Assembly: GCA_025331435.1 (NCBI GenBank)
Contig: JAIWNI010000219.1
Span: forward strand, 1 to 21,919
Source of the DNA: Choanephora cucurbitarum
Lineage: Eukaryota > Mucoromycota > Mucoromycetes > Mucorales > Choanephoraceae
DNA length: 21,919 nucleotides
Direction of reading: 5' to 3'
Position numbers and translations under genes: made by a program. The notes beneath the pieces were generated by a model. The model saw only the letters and a list, made by a program, of their open reading frames with translations. It did not search any database and was not told the DNA's origin. Positions 10,815 to 20,975 of this stretch are shown here, in pieces. The first letter of the stretch is position 1, and every line of letters starts with the position of its first letter.

Positions 10815-13800
10815 CATATCTTCAAAATTTGAAATCAGATCTAGGCACACTGCCCTTCTATACCACAAGAAAAAAAAATACTTCCCCGCGTGCTATAAAA
10901 GGAATTTTTGTTGGAAAGTCAATTTTCGACTGGGATCAAACCAATTCTTGTCTTACTTTGGGTAACGTTGAGTTAAAATTATCTCTTAAGCTCTTAATCG
11001 CGTGTTGCAAGTTTGGGGATGGGGAACAAATGATCAAAGACAATTATAAGCAAGCTTCCTGTAGAAGGGTATATATACTTCAATTGGAAATTCTAGTACA
11101 TAACAGCACATCATTTTTAGCAACGTGTAACATTCTATTACAACGCAAACAATAGTAGTCAAATTCTTCAAAAAAAAAAAAAAAAGAAAGATGTAGTTCT
11201 TCCGATCCGATTGTCATTATTGAATCTTTATTATAATAACCAATAGTGTATCTTCTGATTGTTCCAAAGTACCAGCTGCACTTATAGCAAACCATGAATT
11301 AAAGAAAGTGTTCTATCGTTTCCATATACTATATTACTCCATGACATAAACAACAAGTTTTCGCCATTTGATTTTTTTGTCTGGCTTCTGTTTCCAAAAC
11401 TTTTTTTTTCATAGAAAAGCCTTGCCTTCCATTCCTTGTAATTCTTTCCATAAAAAATTTTATACCTTATCCATGAAGAAAAGGGGCTACTTGCTCTTTT
11501 TTTTTTTAAACATAACTGATTTACCATCTGTCAGATTTTTCTGGATTATGACTTCTGTATATCTTAAATCTTGGTATTTTGTTTTGTAGATATTATCGTA
11601 TTTACCGCATCTTTCCCAAGGGATGGTGAGCTCACATCCATAGGAACGGAAGCGAGAGCACCCTGACTTCCCATGAAACCACTTTTTCTTTGACTCTTAC
11701 CGCCTATTCCCGCACTATATAATTTTAGAATTAAGCTGAAAGTTCCCAAATTGAGACAAAGTGGCACAAGAGCTTATGTAAATCCAATCGGGGAAGAAGT
11801 ACAAATAATTTCTTGAAGGTTAGTCCCGCTCTGTCCCACAATTCCCCCACTTTCCCAGTTTGTAAAACGGGGAAATCAAGTCATTTTAATTGGTACTGAA
11901 ATCCGTAGGTTAATTTGCACTTTCATAACTTATGAAAACAGAAAAATACAAACGAGAGCTTTTCCAAAACATCATGACAACCACACAATACGTTTATTGT
12001 ATTCATGATTTATATTGGCTATTGCTATATCATGAGTTTCTTTTGTGTGGCATAAAACTCAAACGCAACCTGCAAAGTCATTACATCAAGAAGATAATCT
12101 ATTTCTAGCAACCAATGAGCATCCCTTGATGCGAGTACAATGAAGAAGGTCTGAATCCAACAACTTGAGCTCGCCCCATTAATGACTTCTTCATTTTTCT
12201 TTGTATTGGGTTCAAGAGAATTTTATTTTCCATGTAACTTGCGATCGAAAACATAATTAATCCGTTTCAATTGAAGAAAATAATAACAAAGCTGAATATG
12301 CTGGTCATATTTACAGACATGCTGACCTTGTCAAAGGTATATAAGATATTCCGGCAGATATTCCCTGCAGGTGAAATAGATTAATGTTACTCACAGGTTT
12401 GAAGTATATTTACATCATAATGATTTTCCATGCTCTACCAAGGTCTTTGACAACTATAGATGAAGTCAGAGTTATCAAGTATAATTGGATTAGTCACAAC
12501 AGATGCTATTTCGTAGTGTACTTTTTTTTTACCAAAATGATTACAAAGACAAGTAACTTTACTTTTTCAAAGTTCATTTATCAATGAAACGAATTCACTT
12601 TGTGCTTTTAACTGAACTTTTCTTCAAATTCTTTTGATCATCATAATATATTTTTGCAAATGAATACAACATGTTTTAAATATAGTAACACTTTTATTTG
12701 CTCACGCAAGTCTTTTCTCTTTTTTTCAATGACAAGTTCTTTATCTTAACAATGCAATGCATGGAAGTCTTGTTAGATTTTTCTTTTATCAAATGTATTA
12801 TTTGAACGAAAAAGTTACTCATTTAGGTGGGAAGAAAACACATGATGTTTCGAATTGAAAACGTCTACAAGTGATAAATGTTATTAATTTCATTAGAAAA
12901 TTACGATACTGCTAAACGCATAAATATACTAGATCATAGAAAAGTGATGTAGATCAACAAAACCTCTGAAAGCAGACCTCCAAACTCCATAATTTCAGAG
13001 GGTGCTGAAAAGGCAAAGGGTGGATACGAGTAACAATTCATTGCTTTTAATTTTGAAGCTAATGAGAGCAACCCAGATAGAGTTTACTTTTAGAAAGGTT
13101 GAAGTTAGGCTATTAAATTGTAGGATCTTGGTCTGATATTGCTATTTTGATGAACAATTCACGAAAAGAGGGGGAAAGGTTTTTGGAAAGACGATGCAAA
13201 CGAGTGGGAAAGGAGGTATTGAAAACAATTTTCAGCTAGAGGATGATAGTTGTAAAGGTGCAAGCGCTATGAATGGGACATATTAGTAAAGTAGCCCTTT
13301 GTCGATAGCCCATTATTGGCGAAGTTGTTTGAGCGAAACCCCCAACACCGCTGCAAGACCACCACAACCTGTATAAATTGTCTGATTTGTTAGACCAGAA
13401 AGATGAGTATCAGAGTTAGTTGAGTGTGATAAAGCTTTGAGAGCCACAGGGCTAATGGAGAGCAGGCGATAACAATTCCGTACCAAAAGGTGGGATTGTA
13501 TTTAGTAAGTCTATCTGGGTAAGTCAAAAAAGAGACACTATTCAAGAGGTGTATAGAGTGCGGCAAGATGAACCAACAAAAGCTCAATTAGTATCCAAGG
13601 ACTCGTCAGAATGACTGTTACATAGCAAATCAGAAACTAAGTTGCAATATTTTGCGGGCCAAATAAGAGAGAGAGTTTGGGTTTCGTTTATTTCAAAATC
13701 GAATCTAGAAGAAAAAATACCACTACCTATTGATGTCCTCTTTATATAATTTTTCTTTGTCTGTGTTAATTATCTTGATCTCTATTATTAAATCAATATG

Positions 13801-15326
13801 GCTGGATTTGTACGATAAATTATCTCTTAGGAAATCTGATCATCTTTGTCAGCAAGATGTTATTATCAGATCTTATCCTCCAAACCATTTTAGTTTGATA
13901 ATATGTGTTTGAACTTTGATATCTCTTATGACAGTGCTTGTTTCATCTCTTCTAATAAAACTTATAATCTAGCTGGTTTATTTGCATTTCAAGTACAATG
14001 ATTTATACGCAGTTCATACGAGTTTTAGTTGTTGGAACAGCTATATTATATGCTTAAGATAGACAAATTCTTTGATTGTTACAAGACTACCTTCATTCAT
14101 ATAATAATTTATTCTTTGAAGTTATGAGTTTTTATCACTGTTATTCATATGGCTGAAGGTTGTGTTTCTGTTGTATAAGTGGGTGTTTTTTCAGAAGCAA
14201 TAAAGAAGGCGACAAAATACAACTGATACTCGACTAAGTCTATTAAATGAAAGTTTTCAAAATTCTCTTTATCTAAACAAGGTATGTCTCTTTTTGTATT
14301 GTTCGATCCGGTGATGAGAAAAGGCTTGGTTCATGATGCACAACATATCTATAAGCAGTAGTTTATAGCAGACCAGCTTTACAACTTCTGCATTACTACA
14401 CAAATAAAACAACTTCAGTGCCCCCGTTAGTTCAGATAAAGCCTTAGGTAACATTACCTCCATATAACACACTGCATCTTAAATTTAAAAATGGTACCAG
14501 TTCTCCTGCCAAATTAGCAGTGAAGAAATGATTATTACATTACGTTTAAATCTGTTACTCTCTGAGATACTTGTTCGCTTTCTGGGTCTAAGCAGAGGAA
14601 ATAATACCTATTTCTGCTGCCCTACACAACAAGAAGCATAAAAGAAGCAAACCTCTCTTAGCACGCTCGAGAGGCCGCTAATAACAGTCCCTGAAACAGA
14701 GGAAGTCAAACAACGAATGGTTTGTTCTCTCTGGTAAGATTGCAACACTTGGAAAAATCATTTTTTGTTGCACTCTCCCTTTTCTTTCTGTCAGATTGCT
14801 GTGCACAAGCGGTGTCAAGCCCTTCTATCTTCAACGAAGCTCTCTATGAAATTGTTGATGCGGGATAAGTAGTGTTTTGAATAAGTTACAAGTCTTAGAG
14901 TTCTTAGAATATGATATGGTTACAGCCTGTAGGAGAAGCTTAGGTTACTCCTAAGTTGTAGGCTTTCAGGTACAAGTGAAGCGTCATGAGATTCGGAGCA
15001 AACTTCAAAAGAACTCTTTAAAATCTTCGAAGGCCCACAAAATTAACTTGTAATACGAAAATATCATCAGAGACCATGAGCAAGTCGTAGAAGTATTTGT
15101 CCATCAAGAGAGTTACATAAAAATGCCAAGCTTCGGGGCCTGTAGGTACGTCAAAAACTGAAAAGTTTTTAAGCTTTTCCTATGATGCTCTCGTTAGTTT
15201 TGTTGTGATCCTTTGAGTTTTTAAAGGATATTTTGGATAGGCAAACGTATTTGAGATATAAAGCTTTATTTAAGAATAGTGTGTATTGTGATGTGAGTAT
15301 TTGAGAGTTGGGTGTTGTTTACTGTT
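10815..15326. other. Gene-poor 4.5-kb stretch with possible coding relics
   Basis: I cannot support an intact gene here. Open frames are 121 codons or fewer and mostly low-complexity. Three minus-strand patches look slightly more protein-like than their surroundings. 11080-11295 has a CYKCSWYFG start and a YYCLRCNRML segment separated by a 15-base A/T run. 11564-11767 has a Gly/Ser-rich frame and an internal GGTAAGAG that could be a splice donor. 13310-13590 is described separately. A 15-base poly(A) at about 11171-11185 and other homopolymer runs are present. No tRNA or rRNA was recognised. Confidence 0.45.
13316..13587 (-). pseudogene. Possible decayed coding fragment (unidentified)
   Basis: On the minus strand one frame (13587-13390) reads a hydrophobic, aromatic-rich segment containing YNPTFWYGIVIACSPLAL. 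A second frame beginning nearby reads HLSGLTNQTIYTGCGGLAA and stays open to a TAA at about 13318, ending in LKQLRQ. Together they look like two parts of one membrane-type protein offset by a frameshift or a short intron. I do not recognise a family, and a third frame is also open over part of the stretch, so chance is possible. Confidence 0.2.
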
Positions 15327-17351
15327 TTAAGAAATTATACGCATGTTTAAGCATTGATGAATCTGAATTAACCATATGTGTTTTAAGTATAATACTGTTG
15401 CGATTTTAACAGGGAAGAATTTCATATTTTTAGTTTTGGATGATTTTTTACCGAGTAATACACATGTTACTCTAGATAATGCAACATATAGTTGTCCATG
15501 AGTGAAAACAGATGAGCGAAGATCTATACCAACGACTTTGAACGACTCTCCTTGCGACTTGTTGATAGTCATTGCAAAGGATGGTCTCACAGGAAATTGC
15601 TTTCTTGTTAGAGTAAAAGGATACTCGTCTTCAAGAGTTGACACGGTGAATCGTGGAACTACTTCTATACGTCCATCAACATCAGGTAATTTTACTTTCA
15701 AGAGAAACTCTCAAATACTTAGTACAGTTACTCGTGTTCCATTACATAGGTCTCGCTTAGCACTGATGTTTCTCAATATCATGACAGGCATCCCAATTTT
15801 CAATTCTAAAATAGAAGGAGGTAAGCCAGGAGGATTCAAATTCTGAAAATGTTCAGCGGCATTTGATGATCTACAGCTCCAGTTGAGTCTTCTTGAGTGA
15901 CACTGTCAACAGCAAACAATGAGGTTTTGTCACCAGGCAACTGGTCTAAGACGTATCTGTTGATTTCATCTGCCATATCATTTTTGGATGCAATAATAGC
16001 CCATTTTAGAAATAAAAATCAGGATTAAGAGCTTGACTTAATATATCCTCAGGATCTATAAAGTCAACAAACGCGAAAAGGGAATGATGCTGAGGAGTAT
16101 ATTGCAATAGAGATATCTTTCCATTCAATATGGAGTTGTAAGACATACTGCCAATCCATTGAGCGAATGCTTGATCAACATGATTACTACTTGTAAAGCG
16201 CATGTTTTCAGTTAGCTTAAGTTTTTTAAGACGAGGCCAAATTTCCGTTGATTTTGCTAAAGAAGCTTCAACTATATGATGGCGTTGTCCGTGCTTAATA
16301 ACAGATCCTATTTGAGCGAAATCACCTCTTAAAACGACAAAAATACCGCCAAAGAGCGAATCAAAGTCTGAGCAAATATTTTGAAGAGTTCAGTTTACAG
16401 CCTCAAAGTAATGTCTATGTTGCATAGGCACTTCATCCAAAATTATCAAGCTACATTTTTTAGAATGCTAGCAAGATCGCTGTCCTTTTTGATTAGGCAG
16501 ACCGAGTCAGGAAAGATATTTAAAAGGATTTTGAAGCGAGAATGAGACGTGCGGCCTCTAGGAAGCAAAAGAGAAGCTATACCAGATGACGCAACGCATA
16601 CAACAATTTTTCCCTGGCGTTTAGAATAATGACAAAGGGTGTTGTAGACGAAGGTCTTGCCTGTAACAGCGGGTCCTTGGAGAAAAAAGTGAGCAGTCTT
16701 GGGATTGCTGAATATATTACCAGTTATTTCATCAATCGCTGCTTTTTGTCCATTGTTTATTATAGGTATTTTCTGCTGGTAGTTTGCTTCTTCAATATCT
16801 TTGTGATATTCAATTTTGGTTTGAAGAAAAGCATTACTGTTAATTTCGCCAATTTGTTCCATTATATATCGCCAATCAAATAGTGGTTGAGGCATGTTAA
16901 AATCGGCAAAAGTCTTACCAGCATCTATAAGAGCTTGTTCAAGCAAGGATAAGCCATAGTCAAGCTTGGGTAAGTCTTTATGAAAAGCATGTTCTGTTTC
17001 GTGACTATTGAGTTGATCAGTAAACCCCAATTGTCTCATACGAAATTTAAAATCATCATAGATACTTAAACAAAATTCATTCCAAAGTGCAGCAGGTCGA
17101 TTCAATTCTTGAAATAGCACAGCTGAAATAAACAGAGAAGCTAAAATTGAGCCAGAGACAATTTCAATAGCTTCAGAAAAGCATCTGAACCATTCCTGGT
17201 CATCTTCAATCAAATGCAACGCTTGACATGCTTCCCGAAATGTAGCATATACAACACCGTTGACAGTTCTCAAGTGTTGAAAAGAAGAAGTATAATAATG
17301 ATGATGATTAGAGTTTGAATCTCTAAGTATGAAGGGATAAAGTGCCCTCAT
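15327..17351 (-). pseudogene. Decayed Helitron-type PIF1 helicase
   Basis: PIF1-like superfamily 1 helicases are encoded by Helitron rolling-circle transposons. The best frame (17351-16446, 301 codons) starts with the region that precedes the helicase in Helitron proteins (LRTVNGVVYATFREACQAL) and reaches a Walker A of GPAVTGKT (16676-16653), where the usual third small residue is Val. The homology then crosses a frameshift near 16450 into LIILDEVPMQHRHYF (Walker B), a TGA at 16392-16390, and RLKKLKLTENMRF. It passes frameshifts near 16010 and 15850 and a TGA at 15713-15711, then ends with FPVRPSFAMTINKSQGESF and FTHGQLYVALSRVT, the C-terminal helicase motifs. At least five lesions make it non-functional. 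The Rep (HUH nuclease) part expected upstream is not present in 17352-17772, and I could not find convincing Helitron ends. Confidence 0.85.
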
Positions 17352-17764
17352 ATTTCTAGCTTAAAAAAGGAACTTTTTCAACAGGAAACCGAAAAAAAAG
17401 AATCATTTACCAAAGGAGGGAGGGACATAAGGGTTTAGAATTGAGCAAATCATCGGTCGTGTTCATCAAAAACAAAGTTGTAAACGTTAAAAAAAATAGA
17501 GATAGAAAAATAAAACAAAGGTCACTAGAAGTTGATTATGATTGTCTTTATTCAAGTTTAGGTTAGAAACTTTCAAAACGGGTGATCTTCATACTAGGTA
17601 TATGATTTGATTGCATTTCTAGATTGCTGCAATTAGGATACTTCCGACAGAATTGTAACCCTTATATTATGTGTCAATTGTAAAACAAGTGATTATTCTG
17701 ATTTCTCTGTTTGTAGTTAGAATTAATCTTTCAGGTTAATGGTTAGTTTATGCTTCGCTATACA
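17352..17764. other. Non-coding gap between helicase relic and TIR element
   Basis: 413 AT-rich bases. The HUH/Rep domain that would precede the helicase in a complete Helitron is not visible in any frame. Nothing else was recognised. Confidence 0.5.
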
Positions 17765-17772
17765 ATATTTTG
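17765..17772. repeat. Left 8-bp target duplication of older TIR element
   Basis: ATATTTTG directly before the left terminus. It matches AAATTTTG after the right terminus at 7 of 8 positions, as expected for an aged target-site duplication. Confidence 0.6.
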
Positions 17773-17835
17773 GGTAATTGCTACGTCCAATTCAACTTTG
17801 TTTATGAACATACCAAATCCCCTTTTCACTCTTCC
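17773..17835 (+). repeat. Left TIR of older element
   Basis: About 60 bases pairing in inverted orientation with 18346-18429. It carries a single degenerate copy of the GTCCA-type 12-bp unit, against three on the right side. Confidence 0.65.
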
Positions 17836-18345
17836 CACTCCATTCAATTGCTTTCCATAGGACACTCGCTTTAAGAAATGTAATTCTAAAGTCTATAAAA
17901 AAAGGGCGTCAGTTACTATGGCAGTTTCTTACTTTCAAAATTCTGGTTCAGTGCCAAACAAGCAGCAGTAGACGAAAATAGATTCATTCGGTTTAAAATA
18001 AGTATGATTATATAACAATGCCTTCCTTGGCTATTTTTGGATGTGAATAATTTTTTAAAATGTGTCCATCATTTTAGATTTCACTCATGGATGTTGATCA
18101 CATCTTTGTTATTTTTACTATCTCTTACAAGTAAATACTAATGTAACACGTAAATTTTTGGTTAGACACATGGTATTAACGCAGTTGAATCTTTCAATTT
18201 CAGTAACTGTTATAGAAGCCAAGACACGACATAGTGTGCACTTTTGTTTCTGAGTAAATATGTGTATTAGAATGTTCGCATGAAACAGGCAGAGCAAGCA
18301 TTAGAGTGAACAGAATAGACATTAGAGGCAATTACCATCACGACA

Positions 18346-18429
18346 GAAGTTGACAGGAGATTTGGTGAGTTCATAGGCAAACTTGAAGTGGACAGTGAAG
18401 TGGACAGTGAAGTGGACGAAACAATCACC
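18346..18429 (-). repeat. Right TIR of older element, with expanded 12-bp units
   Basis: Inverted match of 17773-17835, longer by 24 bases because of tandem 12-bp units. The outermost bases GGTGATTGTTTCGTCCACTT (minus strand) align with the terminus of the younger element (GGTTATTGCTACGTCCACTC). Confidence 0.65.
18385..18417 (+). repeat. 12-bp tandem repeat, about 2.75 copies
   Basis: GAAGTGGACAGT at 18385-18396 and 18397-18408, with a partial third copy ending at 18417. The period equals the 12-bp spacing of the GTCCACTCC motifs at the ends of the younger element, so it probably reflects multiplied transposase-binding units rather than a random minisatellite. Confidence 0.8.
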
Positions 18430-18437
18430 AAATTTTG
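18430..18437. repeat. Right 8-bp target duplication of older TIR element
   Basis: AAATTTTG immediately after the right terminus; pairs with ATATTTTG at 17765-17772 with one mismatch. Confidence 0.6.
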
Positions 18438-20030
18438 TACAGCAGAGAAACATATATGTAGACGAAACCTACTAGCAAAGAGAGACATCGATGATGCAGA
18501 AAACAAACCTCTATATATTATTATTGGCTGTGAAAGTTTGGGAGCTGTAGCTTTGTTTTTTTGTTTGTCTGATAGACCTGTCAGTAAAACAATTTTTGTT
18601 TAAAACCTACTATACAAATTTTTATACAGTCGACGAACCGTTATAGATAAAAATAATAACAATCTAACGCCCAACAAAACATCATCATCAAATGAAATAG
18701 CTAAGGGAAGTAACTATTAACCTTATATTTGTTCGAGTGTTTTCGTGCAATTAACACTAAAGCAACTCATGCAAATTTTCTTGTTGACCGAACAAATCAA
18801 GAATTGAGCCCCCTTTTAACAGCAAAGCCATTTGAAATCTAATAGTTGCTTGAGGTTAACTTTTCAAGAGAAGATATTTTATGAACGATATCAGTGATCT
18901 GCGCATCAGGTTCAAATTCACAATTATAGAGCGTATTCTAAGTGGTTTGGTTTTGAAGGTTTGATTTCGTTACAAAAATCTTTTACTTTTTCTCCATTGA
19001 GTTTTTTGATCGTAAATCAATGATTGTATGCGTTTGAAGGCTCAATAGTACCTCTTTGGGATCTCAAAGCATCTAGTTCACAATGCAGATAGTGTTGAAA
19101 CAGACCTTGGAATATGATGCAATATATATTTATCAGAATGAAAAAGAAACACGTGATAATAATGGCCAAGATCTAATCTGTTTTTCTTTCTGAACAGTGC
19201 CTTTAGCTACGTGTTGCTCTTAAACTCATGTTAGTTCAAAGACTGTGTGAATTTTTGTACGAGTTATAGAATTAAATACATTTCAAGCACCACTCATTAA
19301 GCTTATCTGAATAAGCTATTTTTAATGATATGTCAGTTATTATTCGAAGATGATATATGTCTAATTAATGCTGTAGCTGATTCTATAGATTATGATTGAG
19401 CGGTGCGTATTACTGTTTATGACGATGTATCGAATATTATGAAGCACCTTGCTACAAAAAGAAGCATACGTGCAGCGACCGTATAGATACCGGAAGTAAT
19501 TCTAAATAGATAGCGTTGGATATTATCTGTGATAACTGTATATCATGAGACATAAGAGGAAGTATTTGGAAACAGTATACCGTGAGGCTTGTGAATACGA
19601 GAATCAGAAAAGGAGGGAGCTTGGACAGGAAAGACGTACCGTATACAAAACACGTCTAATGATAAGGAAGGTGTTAAAACAACTGCACAGGTTGAATCGA
19701 GACTCTTTGTAGATGCTGTATACATTTAGAGAGTCTATGTTGAGCCGTAGAATCTTTCCTATTCTCATTTCTTAAACGGTTATAGTTTTCTGAGAACCGG
19801 TGTTCAATCTCTCTTCAGCTCTCCTCTCTCACTATTGCAAAAATAACTAGTGCGACTCTTTTGATAGTAACTAAATCACTTTTGATCATTTGATTCATGA
19901 CAATCTCAATATAAATGTTCAACTTGTCTGTATCAAAAACAGATGGGAACGACTCCTCTAAGCAAAGCAGGAGTATGCATATCTTGATAGCTGAGATAGA
20001 GCTTTGAAGTGATGTCCTGAATAAGGAGCT
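18438..20030. other. Non-coding stretch between the two TIR elements
   Basis: About 1.6 kb with only short, overlapping open frames, none recognisable. A perfect 7-bp stem with a CTGA loop at 19300-19317 is followed by a short T run; in a eukaryotic context I assign it no function. No RNA gene, LTR or further TIR end was seen. Confidence 0.5.
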
Positions 20031-20038
20031 TCTATTTA
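20031..20038. repeat. Left 8-bp target duplication of young TIR element
   Basis: TCTATTTA, identical to 20968-20975 on the other side of the element. Confidence 0.9.
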
Positions 20039-20091
20039 GGTTATTGCTACGTCCACTCCACCGTCCACTCCAAATTTCCCTAAGAGCACCC
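20039..20091 (+). repeat. Left TIR of young element
   Basis: Starts GGTTATTGCTACGTCCACTC and pairs base for base with the reverse complement of 20915-20967 over 53 positions. Confidence 0.92.
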
Positions 20092-20300
20092 TACAATACT
20101 TTTGTCCACTCCAGATATCTTGTCATGATAGTAATAATGCTGCCTCCCCCCCTTTCTACTGTCCACTCTAATCAATATAACTCCGCCATTGCTCTCAAGT
20201 CAATGTTTAGTTAATGTTTATTCTATAGTAATGGTCAGAGGAGAAGTATTTTTGGTCTTTTTTTTTAAAATGGCGCCATCTATTCCAATAGTTTGTGTAT

Positions 20301-20817
20301 TCATTTGGTTTTCCTTCGATGGCAAAGTAGTAGTGGTAAATAGAGGGAAGATTTGTTTAGTTTACTCCAAGTTTGGCGGCATGAATAGCAACTAAAGGGA
20401 TAGACACACACAGGAATGCCATAAGCATCTGTTGTAACTTGAGCAAAACTTGGGCTATAGAACCACTCTGCAAGATTGCTCTTGTTCATGCTTTTCTTGA
20501 TGCCCTTTCAGGTCAATTTGAAATGCAGGAAAATTCTTAGTATTAATTTCTTTATACTTAAAGAAAGTCTCAACATTTTGTTTATGACTTCAAGATATTG
20601 ATCTTCGTCTTGATAAGCTCTGTCATTTCGTTTAACGGAGAAAACGATTGCTCTGAATCCACAGTTACCATCTAGCTTTGGATCCAAATATCCTGTAATT
20701 TTGTTTTTTGATAGCAGAACTAAGTAGAACTTCAAGGGACCTTAGAAGTACTTCTCGGGGCAGATTGTGTGCCTTGAAATGCTCATCAAACATAAAATCA
20801 TCCTTCCCGTACATCAT
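20301..20817 (-). pseudogene. Broken OTU-family cysteine protease-like gene inside the TIR element
   Basis: OTU proteins are papain-like deubiquitinases; OTU domains recur in eukaryotic transposons, where their role is unclear. The minus-strand frame 20735-20508 contains YLDPKLDGNCGFRAIVFSVK, with the catalytic-Cys motif DGNCGFRA (Cys codon 20663-20661). A TGA at 20510-20508 interrupts it. The same frame then continues with AEWFYSPSFAQVTTDAYGIP and CVYPF (to 20301), matching the later OTU segment of the W-F-x-P-x-x-A-Q type. Upstream, a different frame (20817-20665) reads MMYGKDDFMFDEHF and LPREVLLRSLEVLL, probably the original N-terminal part separated by a frameshift near 20700. I could not identify the catalytic His downstream. 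With at least one stop and one frameshift it is unlikely to make an active protease, unless introns or readthrough intervene. Confidence 0.7.
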
Positions 20818-20914
20818 TACTGATGCCTTTCTTATTCTGACAGCGGAGTGGACATTAGAAATTGGGGGTCATTACTATCGAGGGGCAAGCACCTGGAGTG
20901 GACAAGAGATTTTG

Positions 20915-20967
20915 GGGTGCTCTTAGGGAAATTTGGAGTGGACGGTGGAGTGGACGTAGCAATAACC
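20915..20967 (-). repeat. Right TIR of young element
   Basis: Inverted copy of 20039-20091 without mismatch over 53 bases. Beyond it the two ends still resemble each other through a further GTCCACTCC copy. Confidence 0.92.
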
Positions 20968-20975
20968 TCTATTTA
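20968..20975. repeat. Right 8-bp target duplication of young TIR element
   Basis: TCTATTTA, exact copy of 20031-20038. Confidence 0.9.

Larger units (their letters stand above)
17773..18429. mobile_element. Older non-autonomous TIR DNA element (657 bp)
   Basis: The left end begins GGTAATTGCTACGTCC. The right end, read inward on the minus strand, begins GGTGATTGTTTCGTCC. Both continue into matching sequence containing TTTGTTTATGAACATACCAA on the left and TTTGCCTATGAACTCACCAA on the right. This gives inverted repeats of about 60 bp with roughly 75-80% identity, apart from 24 extra bases on the right made of two additional 12-bp units. The 8-bp flanks match at 7 of 8 bases. The interior encodes nothing I recognise, so it is non-autonomous. 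The termini resemble those of the younger element at 20039-20967, suggesting one family. An 8-bp duplication is compatible with hAT, P or KDZ/Zisupton-type transposases; the superfamily is unresolved. Confidence 0.72.
20039..20967. mobile_element. Young TIR DNA transposon (929 bp) carrying a broken OTU-like gene
   Basis: The ends are exact 53-bp inverted repeats (20039-20091 and 20915-20967) that continue imperfectly to about 85 bp, flanked by an identical 8-bp duplication, TCTATTTA. GTCCACTCC motifs lie symmetrically inside each end. On the left they are at 20051-20059, 20063-20071 and 20104-20112, with a one-mismatch copy at 20161-20169. Inverted copies on the right are at 20947-20955, 20935-20943, 20895-20903 and 20845-20853. 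The outer pair is spaced 12 bp on each side. These are likely transposase-binding subterminal repeats. No transposase is encoded; the interior holds an OTU-protease-like reading frame with lesions. Perfect TIRs and duplication imply recent movement by a transposase supplied in trans. The 8-bp duplication fits hAT, P or KDZ/Zisupton groups; I cannot choose. Confidence 0.9.

Noticed and set aside
10790..11155. 121-codon plus-strand frame upstream of the transporter
   Set aside because: Covers the transporter promoter, has no recognisable domain, and its composition resembles the surrounding AT-rich DNA.
11981..12050. CCACACAA / TTGTGTGG 8-bp inverted pair with 54-bp spacer
   Set aside because: Short; no target duplication and no extension of the match outward. 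Expected by chance in a region this size.
19300..19317. Perfect 7-bp hairpin followed by a T run, resembling a bacterial terminator or Helitron 3' hairpin
   Set aside because: Eukaryotic context, no gene ending nearby, no CTRR end at the right distance, and not adjacent to the helicase relic in the right orientation.
20189..20395. 68-codon plus-strand frame inside the young TIR element
   Set aside because: Antisense to the OTU-like frame, which has a recognisable family pattern.
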